NCBI GenBank assembly: GCA_000759755.1
Contig: BBMW01000009.1
Span: forward strand, 372,001 to 436,000
Reading direction: 5' to 3'
DNA length: 64,000 bases
Origin: Citrobacter werkmanii NBRC 105721
GTDB taxonomy: Bacteria; Pseudomonadota; Gammaproteobacteria; Enterobacterales; Enterobacteriaceae
Shown: positions 38,801-44,651 of the stretch, piece after piece
Position numbering within the stretch: position 1 is the stretch's first letter
Layout: each line of letters begins with the position of its first letter
Program-made: the position numbers and the translations under genes
Notes under the pieces: model-generated
Databases searched by the model: none
What the model saw: only the letters and a program-made list of their open reading frames with translations
What the model was told of the DNA's origin: nothing

Positions 38801-39217
38801 GAACCTCAGGCTCAGTTGATCTACCAATACAGCGATTTTGATAATGGTCGGCTTGACGGTGTGACCCAAACGAAAGTGAAAATGGACACCGCAGATTCCT
38901 TTACCGCCCGTCTGGGCGTACGTCTGGTTGCCGACTATGACACCAACCATGGCAAATTCCAGCCGTACGGCAGGGTTAACGTTTGGCAGGGTCTGGGTTC
39001 AAAAGACAAAACGCACTTTAGCAATGCGGTCGCCACCACCACGCTGGAATCCTCACAGCAGTACTCCAGCACCGAAGTTGCGGCCGGTCTGTCCTGGTCA
39101 ATCGACAGAAACGTGCAGGTCTACGGTGAACTGGGTACGCAATTCAGCAACGGTGGCAGTAAGTCGCAAGTTGAAGCCCCGATCAATGCTTCCATTGGCT
39201 TTAAGAAATCGTTCTAA
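29879..39217 (+). CDS. Giant autotransporter adhesin (type Va secretion), 3112 residues
   Basis: Self-secreting surface protein. Residues 1-25 form an extended signal-peptide region (MNKVYSIIWNAALGIWVVVS), followed by a hydrophobic core ending MASA at about 52. The passenger (about 53-2810) is Gly/Asn/Thr-rich beta-helix with no cysteine seen. From about 1420 on it carries seven autotransporter-associated strand repeats of the type LTGDNTYTGGTTI.G.LQ. The C-terminal beta-barrel (about 2830-3112) ends in the outer-membrane signal F. No protease triad motif is obvious, so adhesion, aggregation or biofilm is the likely role. No close named homologue is recognised. The frame is intact through 9.3 kb. 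Confidence 0.92.
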   Translation: MNKVYSIIWNAALGIWVVVSELTKGKKKSSSRKTVAVLAAGALSGASMMASADPIIDTGDHNISTDYQRGISAGVYEGIHNYGFLYEDNTTGQALNISGAIPTITPGQSGVVESTTIRELLQTGKITLKATSPDQSVKTISTEEELAEYLTHTQSAKPSQSTDFDIFDPALPGEPNTIKVFDTSALAGFITESQIGDAVLNTYDPQQTQIYKQFGIALATNGATANLNIGNDTLHVRDKANTIELLAKDSSLLEAQGANSQVNWQSDNYIKFNAAPVIPTKTFNGSRTTSVFGGDVTLMTYGYNDAGEVIETGEKTFSITTAAELAEFNSWLLGESDDAAQKPDGQKVSQIQLWLDVEDSQITTVSAAQAKYAELIDDLLTSGKSSDVISWDYDVWTDGESHSNNTTADRGELHAIYANGAGTAGTLNKDAMIAVDGSINGVMKAIDGGIITNLGELNALRTSTGQSLAIGMLAKDATATNHGTINSGLFIDKDGNQNVSSYGAFGMQGQGASVITNEGTINQAITTDNFGTASAADPWSKDDPETSLTLAIGMQLSNDAQGTNNGDINIVDGRKNKKSFGNGTAFGVEVADNATFTNAKDATIYLGRDANNSSLDAVLPGGASPSAGIMTKSAKEVINNGLITLGVGIRNAAGILIGNATGNVLNTGTITINGDDRGGTSKNYGITVRDSGAENGQIIRNDGKINVNGNNNVGIHVSANKKNAEVTTSASGSIVVDGDGGVGNRNYAIWAEGGANGQATVNVYSGITLNQAGNIGVHVRDNAIANVDSLSSPAFNNTDQIGYYLYGKGATANIGQAVMNDNGQDRTTIFRIANGALLAGNTTNPKDQSTSDLNLTLNGNNSVGVLATGAGSSVDTGEATFTVKGTNSAALLIEGGANGTISDKTTINLTGESTIAGVVDGQAHQLNGNTQGNATNTILTSNAKITSEASGNKVIAYVARNLGNLLLDTNSIIDLASVDSIGVDVQQGGSLTNNSSSALHVSNGIGVRASGSNAQINKLGKIQVDDGTAGVLLTQGASLLINGKTGDSITTNGSADGIRLAEGAGALAAQSVMIRAEGTGAGIQNDANNTNITLRDVTIDSNDGPGIRTRVALTMNDGLNNILNVNGKGTGFAFEQRNGDAVTGDLKIGKGYTVEVLNSEGSGIRANTDGRVTTSADINVHDSAGGSAIIAKNVNALTNSGKIISASTTSPVIDASGDSNKKITNTGTLQAINDTAVAIQSGKGNDTIDISGGVTSGVINTGEGRDTFNWRSGSYAGEVNFSGTGGNNKANIGNVILDKTRHITTAAGTGNALTFTNTKDAKIGTLASDNLNTGTNIGSGWDSLTISGSNADVRVVENLSLASKTIAVNNGATLRTGDHVEPTSTAASIGDYDVTTQGAGSRVIFDTQGDASAAQIYRGIISGDGKFERAAGGTTVFTANNTYTGSTTIDQTGTLQLGNGGNAGEVSAVSDIIDNGVLAINRANNVLLNGVISGIGALQQIGGGITRLNGNNTYTGDTTVTNGTLLVNGDQSAARGATTVSGTSTLGGNGIIGGNVLMNDATTLSAGDGGAGTLTINGNLQLGSKTTSAFELGNAYTPGGALNDLVNVAGDLQLDGTLDVTTSQGGNFGPGVYRIYNYGGTLNNQTLELGAIPDSQDKSNIFVQTSIDKQVNLVNANGVTLQFWDGATVNQSHGASGIEGNSKIDGGDGKWMAIGSQGDNNWTTATGEGNAPWAQKSFAVFTTKGGTVTVDNAAGEVNFSGAQFDADGYVVKGDALNAYATTENATHAGQTPGTGELLLRVGAGGAGQNYTAAIESVIREASTTDKLTLVKTDLGRLILSGDNEYRGGTRIDGGTLQISSDSNLGQSGTDLVINNGSTLQMGADLTSNRTIELGASDNAAVFDLNSHHFTPAGEITGDGKLKVTSSSSDAGSTLSLDRANSYKGDTEIAGTGNANNVTVNVSKTGAFGSNESSTVNVNKGATLNVSGTDTSLQSLTMNIADSLLTLADNVTAASAKLNLTGAAKALLTDNATAGNATVNVAKDSTLALEDNASGGNASVNNSGLMTFADQAMAENTVVKNLAGGKVDISAVDSATSIGSLSGAGNVELGNKTLSLGNLHLDDTISGIISGNDGSLVKIGDGTLTLTGDNTYTGTTDVNKGVLLVNGNQSAATGQVTVKSGATLGGNGIIGGAVDVLDDAHITAGAAINSVGKLTTGSLTLSDNAQLDYQFGQAYTPGGAFNDLIDVNGDLTLDGKLNIETSPGGSFDVGVYRVINYTGTLTNNVMDIANAPEAADSLYVQTSVNNQVNLVNHAGLTLRFWDGTGGENGELKNNGVINGGDGIWQSSQGNDNWTTDESTPEGALNAPFTDAAFAVFQGEAGNVTVDNSKGDVIISGAQFATDGYRVGGEAITTDKANTLIRVGDGTVDGANYTATIDSVIRGTGGLNKGDLGTLILTGDNTYSGGTTITSGTLQVAGDTNLGAPETGITFNGGTLKYGEAFDTARQVTLESGGGTFNTNGHNVSLLTEVEGNGHLTKTGKGSLTLTLDNTYTGGTTIEQGVLQLGNGGNIGSIQGDIVDNGVLKVDRADTLALAGNISGKGQLHQTGSGITELQGENSYSGATLIANGVLRAGNTNTLSSASHHYVVADTMLNTQGYNQTVAGLSNGGDVSLIGQQTGTTLTVKGDYIGEKGTINMAAIQNGSGAGIADRLIIDGGKASGSTLLDVDGSGLGAPTVGDGIEVVTALNGATTTAQTSRDAFHLAADRMAAGAFEYQLHAGNAQGQGENWYLRSEYRPETMLYSGLASVVRQGDISLLGNMHQRMGDEVKPGIDEDNRAWARMLGYSGKTKLDDAAGTQTSTHTMGIQVGVDMYANENWKAGMYTSILDIDSNVKGTKTGSDGKGGNIDDNAFYVGGYATWFSGNGMYVDNVLQYGNHKSRLAATGNNGSYTVKGNTLTASTEMGKSFRLGSSAWSLEPQAQLIYQYSDFDNGRLDGVTQTKVKMDTADSFTARLGVRLVADYDTNHGKFQPYGRVNVWQGLGSKDKTHFSNAVATTTLESSQQYSSTEVAAGLSWSIDRNVQVYGELGTQFSNGGSKSQVEAPINASIGFKKSF
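34340..37330 (+). repeat. Two-copy 1.1-kb internal duplication in the autotransporter passenger
   Basis: A block of about 370 residues occurs twice, at roughly 34340-35480 and 36260-37330. Each copy has, in order: a NTYTG strand repeat, LLVNG.QSAA, TLGGNGIIGG, a YTPGGA.NDL segment, GVYR..NY.GTL, VQTS....QVNLVN, a FWDG block, a DNNWTT...FAVF block, then SGAQF..DGY, and another strand repeat ending NLG. The copies differ at many positions, so the duplication is old. A Thr/Ala/Asn-rich segment (about 35700-36200) separates them. Confidence 0.85.
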
Positions 39218-39234
39218 GCAGTCATAAACTCACC

Positions 39235-39264
39235 AGCCCTCTGTTATGCAGGGGGCTTTTTTTT
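39235..39264 (+). terminator. Intrinsic terminator of the autotransporter gene
   Basis: Stem AGCCCTCTG (39235-39243) with CAGGGGGCT (39249-39257, one G-T pair), 5-nt loop, followed directly by eight T. It starts 17 bp after the stop codon. Typical Rho-independent terminator. Confidence 0.92.
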
Positions 39265-39305
39265 GCTTTGCAGTTTGCAGGGTCGGGAAATATAAAAAGG
39301 ATAGA

Positions 39306-40073
39306 TTAACGATTATACTGCGTCAGGAGTAACGGGATTTCTTCTGCCAGCACCGGCGGAGAAATGAAAAAGCCCTGAATTTTGTCACAGCCAATCTGCA
39401 TTAAACGGTCCAGTTGGGACTGGGTTTCCACCCCTTCGGCGAGAACTTCAATACCAAAATTGTGTGCCAGTGAAATAATGCCCTCCACAATCTTTGTCGA
39501 TCGGGTATCGGGCTCAATGCCAGCAACAAATTCCTTATCAATTTTTAGGGTATCAAAAGGATACTTCAGCAGATAATTAAGATTCGCGTGACCGGTACCA
39601 AAATCATCAAGAGCGAGTTTAACCCCGATATCCTTTAGCTCCAGCATATTGTTAACCGCTATTTGGCTGTCGCGCAGTGGTGACGTTTCCGTCACCTCAA
39701 TTTGGCACCGATAAGGCGGTAGCCCACAGAGGGTGAGATTACGTCTGACGCGTTGGGGTAAGAGAGGGTCACAAAATTCAAGTGCGGAAATATTGATTGA
39801 TAATACAAGAGGATCGGGCCAGGAAGTCGCCACATCCCAGGGGGTGTGGGTAACCATGTCTTCAATTGAAATGATATTGCCGCTGTCTTCCAATAACGTA
39901 ATAAAAATATCGGGAGAGATCATCCCCATCTGAGGGCTGTTCCAACGCATTAATGCTTCAAATCCGCTAATTTGCTGAGTGTGCAAATTAAAAATGGGCT
40001 GATAAACCATATAAAACTGACTGGTATTCAATGCCTGTTCAAGCGCGGTGAGCACCTCGTTGGAATTAAACAT
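39306..40073 (-). CDS. EAL-domain cyclic-di-GMP phosphodiesterase
   Basis: 255-residue protein that is almost entirely an EAL domain, with no sensor domain and no membrane segment. The catalytic set appears complete: E39 in EAL(M)RW, N94 in SINIS, E126 in EVTE, D156-D157 in LDDFGTG, K177 in LKIDK, E213 in AEGVET and Q233 in KIQGF. It should therefore hydrolyse c-di-GMP to pGpG. It converges on the giant autotransporter and is third in a minus-strand group with a LuxR-type and a PilZ gene, which points to local c-di-GMP control of surface traits. Confidence 0.9.
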   Translation of the reverse strand: MFNSNEVLTALEQALNTSQFYMVYQPIFNLHTQQISGFEALMRWNSPQMGMISPDIFITLLEDSGNIISIEDMVTHTPWDVATSWPDPLVLSINISALEFCDPLLPQRVRRNLTLCGLPPYRCQIEVTETSPLRDSQIAVNNMLELKDIGVKLALDDFGTGHANLNYLLKYPFDTLKIDKEFVAGIEPDTRSTKIVEGIISLAHNFGIEVLAEGVETQSQLDRLMQIGCDKIQGFFISPPVLAEEIPLLLTQYNR

Positions 40074-40172
40074 TCCCTCTACCTCTATAAATCATATAAT
40101 TTAAAACCAGTCAACATCGCTCCCGAATTATATCTACTATGAGATGTTTTACATCAGAAAAGAATCACCAGA

Positions 40173-40760
40173 CTAGGGTAAAAAAGACATACGATGGGTG
40201 AATCTGACAATTAATTTATTTAAATCAGAAGTATTGTTCAGTCCCAACTTGGCGACGACTCGCATTTTATGAGCCTGAATGGTTTTATAGTTAAGGTTTA
40301 CTAACTCAGAAATTTCTTTAGCGGTATAACCACTTACCAGCAAACTCAGGATCTGCTGTTCCCTTTCAGTTAACCTTTTCTGCGAACGATACAGCCGGGG
40401 ATTCCATTTCCCGACCGACAACGTCGCCAATTGACCGAAATCTCGCAGGGAAGATTTCTCAGTCAACACTATTGCTTTCTCAATATATAATAACTCCACG
40501 CATAATTTCGCCACCAAACTGTCAGCCACAATCACTACGACGTTATTATAGAACTTGAATCGATTTTTATTCAGAAACTGTACGACGTCTGAACACGGTT
40601 GTTCATTATTAATGATATTAAAAACCATGGTTTGATGCTGACATAATGATGACTGATGCAACATATCCTCAAACTCGAATGTTTGTACGGGTACTTGTTT
40701 GCTGGTCAGGTAGGCGAACATACCGTTGCCCACAAAATTATCATTGCCACACATCAACAT
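40173..40760 (-). CDS. LuxR/FixJ-type transcriptional regulator in the PilZ-EAL group
   Basis: 195-residue protein with a C-terminal LuxR helix-turn-helix at about residues 128-185 (LTEREQQILSLLVSGYTAKEISELVNLNYKTIQAHKMRVVAKLG). The N-terminal half may be an atypical receiver-like domain but lacks an obvious phosphorylation motif. The gene follows the PilZ gene by only 15 bp and shares its ribosome-site region, so they are an operon. The EAL gene is 99 bp further. Likely target: this cluster or the autotransporter; not shown by sequence. Confidence 0.85.
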   Translation of the reverse strand: MLMCGNDNFVGNGMFAYLTSKQVPVQTFEFEDMLHQSSLCQHQTMVFNIINNEQPCSDVVQFLNKNRFKFYNNVVVIVADSLVAKLCVELLYIEKAIVLTEKSSLRDFGQLATLSVGKWNPRLYRSQKRLTEREQQILSLLVSGYTAKEISELVNLNYKTIQAHKMRVVAKLGLNNTSDLNKLIVRFTHRMSFLP

Positions 40761-40775
40761 CCTGTTTACCGCTCC

Positions 40776-41471
40776 TTATAAGCTTCTGATCTTGTTACTC
40801 ATTAAAAATTTGATAATAATTTTCTCGACTTCAGCCTCTTCACGACGATTTTTAAAATCGAACTCACACGAGATCTGATGACAGGAGTACAACTGATTAT
40901 CCTCATCAAACTCATTGATCGTGACGACATCGATCACTTTTAAATCCAGCTGTAAACTGCCAAACGTATCAAACTCCAGCGAGGCATTTTTAATCACCGC
41001 ATCTTTATAAACAAAGCGGGTATTTACATCTTTAACAATTAACGCACAGCCACCCTGAGAGATGTTTTTAATCCTGAAAGAGTAGTTTTCTCCGTTTTTG
41101 TAACGACCAAAGCAGAAAAAGTCATAACCCTTCAGGAAGGAAAAACGCTGATTTTGTCGCTGCTGGGCAAAGAAAATCATATCCGGGATGAGGTAGGATA
41201 ATCCTGCCTCCGCACCTGCTGGTGGAGTTTGTTCAAATCTGGCACTAAATTTTACAATCCCGCTTTCGCTGTGCAGGATAAAGTATTGGACCTTTTCAGG
41301 CACAATCTCTTCATGGCCGGAGATGACAAACCGTTCGAAATCGACCTTATCTAGCTGTGTGATAACGCTACTGTTTTCGCATAAGACTTCCAGTTTCGTT
41401 TTCTTGTGCAGCTCTTCACGAAGGATAGCGATGATTTCAAACTTGTTGTCCTTTGCTAATCCAAAGCTCAT
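40776..41471 (-). CDS. YcgR-like PilZ-domain c-di-GMP effector
   Basis: 231 residues from the ATG at 41471, which aligns with the YcgR N-terminus (LAKDNKFEIIAILREELHKK against NPLAVLGVLRDLHK). An N-terminal YcgR-type domain (about 1-100) is followed by a PilZ domain with both c-di-GMP-binding motifs, RQNQR (105-109) and NISQGG (136-141). YcgR acts as a c-di-GMP-dependent brake on the flagellar motor; this protein is clearly divergent, so its target may differ. A longer start at 41540 is possible but its ribosome site is too close. Head of the PilZ-LuxR-EAL group. Confidence 0.82.
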   Translation of the reverse strand: MSFGLAKDNKFEIIAILREELHKKTKLEVLCENSSVITQLDKVDFERFVISGHEEIVPEKVQYFILHSESGIVKFSARFEQTPPAGAEAGLSYLIPDMIFFAQQRQNQRFSFLKGYDFFCFGRYKNGENYSFRIKNISQGGCALIVKDVNTRFVYKDAVIKNASLEFDTFGSLQLDLKVIDVVTINEFDEDNQLYSCHQISCEFDFKNRREEAEVEKIIIKFLMSNKIRSL

Positions 41472-41954
41472 TCTAAAACCCTTATTTCCATATTTAAGAT
41501 ATGTCCCGCTTTTGGTTACCCAAAAACGCGAGATCAGCATCCGCCCTGGTGCTTAATTACCATAGTGGATTCCATGTCAGACAGTTGGTTAAAAATTAAG
41601 TTTTTAACTATCTTTAGCCAATTATTGATACGTAAAAACATTTAATCAGGATAATTCTAGCTTAAGCCGCGCTTAAAACCACGCGAACTTATGGATTAAC
41701 TATAACAAAAATGAATAATAATTTTATTTAAGATGCTGTTTTGAGATAACAAATAGCAAGAATTGCACAGAAAAAAATAGAGAAAAATGAAGGTATTGGG
41801 ATGGTTGGGCGATGCGCAGGTTGTCGCGCTTTTGTCATCAGTGCGTATGGTACTCACCTCTTCATATCATTAACTGCCAAAACAGCCCTGACTCGTTATT
41901 GTTATAAAGTGAATAGTTACATTTTATATATTAAATAAATTTCCCTTAAGTCAG
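41472..41954. other. AT-rich non-coding region upstream of the PilZ gene
   Basis: About 480 bp with no supported gene. It must hold the promoter of the PilZ-LuxR-EAL group. An AT-only-type hairpin GTTAAAAA (41588-41595) with TTTTTAAC (41601-41608) is present. The base composition resembles that of the other accessory gap at 28.5-29.1 kb. The right limit is the terminator of the rcl transcript. Confidence 0.6.
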
Positions 41955-41977
41955 AAAAAAGCCAGCATCCTGCTGGC
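41955..41977 (-). terminator. Intrinsic terminator of the rclA transcript
   Basis: Minus-strand stem GCCAGCA/TGCTGGC (41961-41967 with 41971-41977), 3-nt loop, then six T (the AAAAAA at 41955-41960). It lies about 60 bp beyond the rclC remnant, where the end of an rclABC operon would be expected. Confidence 0.85.
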
Positions 41978-42040
41978 CCGGTAAATACCGAATCGAACTA
42001 GAGTGGCTTGCTACCTTACAGAGGGCACAACGTTAAAAAT

Positions 42041-42172
42041 TCAATACCGCTGCATAACGATTGAGCTGACTGAATCTGCAACGATCATCACCGCTCCCGC
42101 CAGCATTAACGTATCCTTCAACACCAGAGGTCCATCTCCAGACAAGTACGGAAATCCGTGGTGTATATCTTC
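42041..42172 (-). pseudogene. rclC: 3' remnant of rclC (inner-membrane DUF417 protein)
   Basis: Directly after the rclA stop, in the same frame, the minus strand encodes EDIHHGFPYLSGDGPLVLKD in 20 residues and then TLMLAGAVMIVAD and a stop at 42041. This matches the C-terminal part of E. coli RclC (HHGFPYLSGAGRLVLKDTLMLAGAVMIVAD). About three quarters of rclC and all of rclB, which lies between rclA and rclC in E. coli, are missing. No start or ribosome site is evident, so this is a deletion scar, not a gene. The terminator beyond it survived. Confidence 0.85.
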
Positions 42173-42184
42173 CCTGCGCTTTTA

Positions 42185-43510
42185 TTATTTAACGAGAGAA
42201 AAGAGATCGTTTAATGATTCACTCATACTCGGATGGGTAAATATTTGATCGCGTAAAGTTGTATAGGGTAATCCTGCATCCATAACCGTCTTGATGATAT
42301 TAATCATCTCATGCGAATCCACACATAATAGCGAAACACCTAATATCTGTTTCGTTTCGCTATCCACCACCGCTTTAAGTACGCCACGGGTGTCATCCAT
42401 CACTCGCGCACGCGGAATCGCCGCCACCGGTAGCGTGACTACCTGCACAGAAGCACCACTGGCGCGGGCCTGTTCTTCGGTCATCCCCACGCGGGAAAGC
42501 GGCGGCGTCATAAAGACGGAATACGGTATATTTTGACGATCGCCGGTGTGACGTACCCCCTCGCCTAACAGGTTGTCACGCACAATACGGAAATCATCCA
42601 GTGAGATATAAGTGAACTGCAACCCGCCGGTGACATCGCCCATTGCCCAAATATTATCTGCCGAGGTACGCAGATATTTATTCACGATAATGGCGCCGCG
42701 GTCGTTTACATCCACACCCGCTTTCTGCAACTGCAGATTTTCGGTCGCCGGTTTGCGGCCCGATGCCACCAGCAGCGCATCCACAGTCTGGACGCCTCCC
42801 GGCATTTTCACCTGTACCGCGCCGTCCACGGACGAAACCGCCTGTACGTTGGCGTTAAGGATAATCTCAACCCCTTTGTCGCGTAAAATCCCGGCGATAG
42901 CTTCGGCAATATCCCGATCTTCGCGGGCTAAAAACAGCGGAGCGGCTTCATAAAGGGTGACTTTGCTGCCGAAGTTGGCAAACATTGATGCGAACTCTAC
43001 ACCAATGTAACCGCCGCCCAAAATACCCAAACGCTCAGGTCGTTGCGTCAAATTCAACAGCCCGGTACTGTCGAACACACCCGGTGTGGTGGTTAACCCT
43101 TCTACGTTTGGCATCGTTGACTGCGCACCGGTATTAATAAAGATCTTCTCGCCGCTTAGCTCAATCGCGCCAGTTGACTGCACGACCCGCACAGTACGGT
43201 TATCGACAAATTCAGCACGACCGTCGATCACATCTACATTTTCCAGATCGGCCAGATTATGGAAGTTTTTATCGCGCAGGAAACTGACAACGGCAGCCTT
43301 GCGCTGCATCGCCGCAGCAAAGTCATGCTGGAGTTCAGCGTCGTGTACCAGGGTTTTAGTTGGAATACAGCCGATGTTAATGCATGTCCCGCCATACATG
43401 GTGTTCGACTGTTCAACAATCGCTACTCGCCAGCCCGTTTTTGCCAGGGTAGCTGCCAGCGTTTTACCCGCTTTGCCAAATCCAATAATAATCGCCTGAT
43501 ACTGATTCAT
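42185..43510 (-). CDS. rclA: Reactive-chlorine resistance flavoprotein / Cu(II) reductase RclA
   Basis: Cytoplasmic FAD/NAD(P)-dependent pyridine nucleotide-disulfide oxidoreductase, 441 residues as in E. coli RclA. The FAD motif GFGKAG is at residues 10-15, the redox pair C43/C48 in GGTCINIGC, the NAD(P) motif GGGYIGVEFAS in the middle, and the dimer-interface end HPSMSESL. RclA protects against hypochlorous acid and is reported to reduce copper(II). The ATG at 43510 has GGAG 7 nt upstream; the start at 43531 adds seven unrelated residues. It is divergent from rclR. Here it sits next to the cus copper-efflux genes. Confidence 0.95.
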   Translation of the reverse strand: MNQYQAIIIGFGKAGKTLAATLAKTGWRVAIVEQSNTMYGGTCINIGCIPTKTLVHDAELQHDFAAAMQRKAAVVSFLRDKNFHNLADLENVDVIDGRAEFVDNRTVRVVQSTGAIELSGEKIFINTGAQSTMPNVEGLTTTPGVFDSTGLLNLTQRPERLGILGGGYIGVEFASMFANFGSKVTLYEAAPLFLAREDRDIAEAIAGILRDKGVEIILNANVQAVSSVDGAVQVKMPGGVQTVDALLVASGRKPATENLQLQKAGVDVNDRGAIIVNKYLRTSADNIWAMGDVTGGLQFTYISLDDFRIVRDNLLGEGVRHTGDRQNIPYSVFMTPPLSRVGMTEEQARASGASVQVVTLPVAAIPRARVMDDTRGVLKAVVDSETKQILGVSLLCVDSHEMINIIKTVMDAGLPYTTLRDQIFTHPSMSESLNDLFSLVK

Positions 43511-43744
43511 GCTGTCTCTCCGCCTGATCACTGTTCATTTGTTGAACTGAAGTATAAGGGTAACCATGCAAGGAAAACGTATCCAGAACGCGCTCATTAC
43601 TGTCAAATCGTCTAAATCACTTTTAATCTCTTTCACGAAACATATAAGCATAATAAATTAACACTTTAAATGTATTACTTTAATTTTGAATTAGCGAGAT
43701 AATCCCGCCAAAATAACAGCGGTTAAAACTGCTCAGGAGTCTTC

Positions 43745-44599
43745 ATGGATACTCTAAGTCGATTACTCATGCTTAACGATCCGCAAGGCTCGATCGATCA
43801 AAACTGTTTACTGAGCAGAGACTGGCAACTGCCGCATGCGGCGGGCGAGCTGTCCGTTATCCGCTGGCATACGGTCACTCAGGGGGCAGCCCAACTTGAT
43901 ATGCCCGATGGGACATCTTTCACCCTGCGACCAGGGACTCTCGTTATCCTGCCGCAGAACTCCGCCCATCGACTTTGCCAGTCAGGGGATGAACAAACGC
44001 ATATCGTTTGCGGTAGCCTGCGACTGCACGCCACCTCGCGCTATTTTTTAACCGCGCTACCGGAAGCACTGATTCTGGCGCCAGAAGAAAAGAGTCCCGT
44101 CAGCCACTGGCTCAAGGCCGTGATTGCGCTATTACAACAGGAATCCATCAGTGGGTTGCCGGGTTCCAGCGCTGTATGCAGCCAACAATGCGCCACGCTG
44201 TTCGCCTTAGCCGTTCGTGAGTGGTTAACCAGAGCATCGCCCGCACAAAACGTGTTGAATTTACTGCTGCACCCCAAACTCGGAGCCGTGGTGTTTCTGA
44301 TGCTCGAATCACCGTCCTTTGCGTGGACCGTCGAAGAGCTGGCGAAACGCGTACACATGTCGCGGGCCAGCTTTGCGCAATTATTCCGTGAAGTCTCAAA
44401 CGCCACACCGCTGGCGGTGTTAACCACTTTGCGCCTGCAAATCGCCGCTCAGATGTTGTCACGCGGATCTCAACCATTGATTGTGGTAGCTGAATCGGTG
44501 GGCTACGCCAGCGAGTCATCGTTTTATAAAGTCTTTCTACGCGAATTCGGCTGTACGCCGGGCGAGTACCGCAAACGCGTGAAAGCGCTGGAAGCATAG
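43745..44599 (+). CDS. rclR: Reactive-chlorine-sensing activator RclR (AraC family)
   Basis: 284 residues, the same length as E. coli RclR. N-terminal cupin-type sensor domain and C-terminal AraC double helix-turn-helix (WTVEELAKRVHMSRASFAQLF and IVVAESVGYASESSFYKVF). The two cysteines used for hypochlorous-acid sensing in E. coli, C21 and C89, are both present (QNCLLS, HIVCGS). It should activate rclA across the 234-bp divergent gap, which contains a short GTTCA/TGAAC inverted repeat (43533-43547) that may or may not be its site. It converges on cusA. Confidence 0.93.
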   Translation: MDTLSRLLMLNDPQGSIDQNCLLSRDWQLPHAAGELSVIRWHTVTQGAAQLDMPDGTSFTLRPGTLVILPQNSAHRLCQSGDEQTHIVCGSLRLHATSRYFLTALPEALILAPEEKSPVSHWLKAVIALLQQESISGLPGSSAVCSQQCATLFALAVREWLTRASPAQNVLNLLLHPKLGAVVFLMLESPSFAWTVEELAKRVHMSRASFAQLFREVSNATPLAVLTTLRLQIAAQMLSRGSQPLIVVAESVGYASESSFYKVFLREFGCTPGEYRKRVKALEA

Positions 44600-44602
44600 A
44601 GC

Positions 44603-44639
44603 TACGCCTGTTTCGGGGTACAAACCGAAGACAGGCGTA
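44603..44639. terminator. Hairpin between convergent rclR and cusA
   Basis: Stem TACGCCTGT (44603-44611) with ACAGGCGTA (44631-44639), continued by TTCGG/CCGAA with one bulged base, about 14 pairs in all and an 8-nt loop. It starts 3 bp after the rclR stop; the cusA stop is 12 bp beyond. Candidate bidirectional terminator without a clear T-run. Confidence 0.55.
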
Positions 44640-44651
44640 TGATTGATAAGG

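Noticed and set aside
42003-42248. 81-codon plus-strand frame after rclA
   Set aside because: It is antisense to the rclC remnant and the end of rclA; the minus strand explains the sequence.
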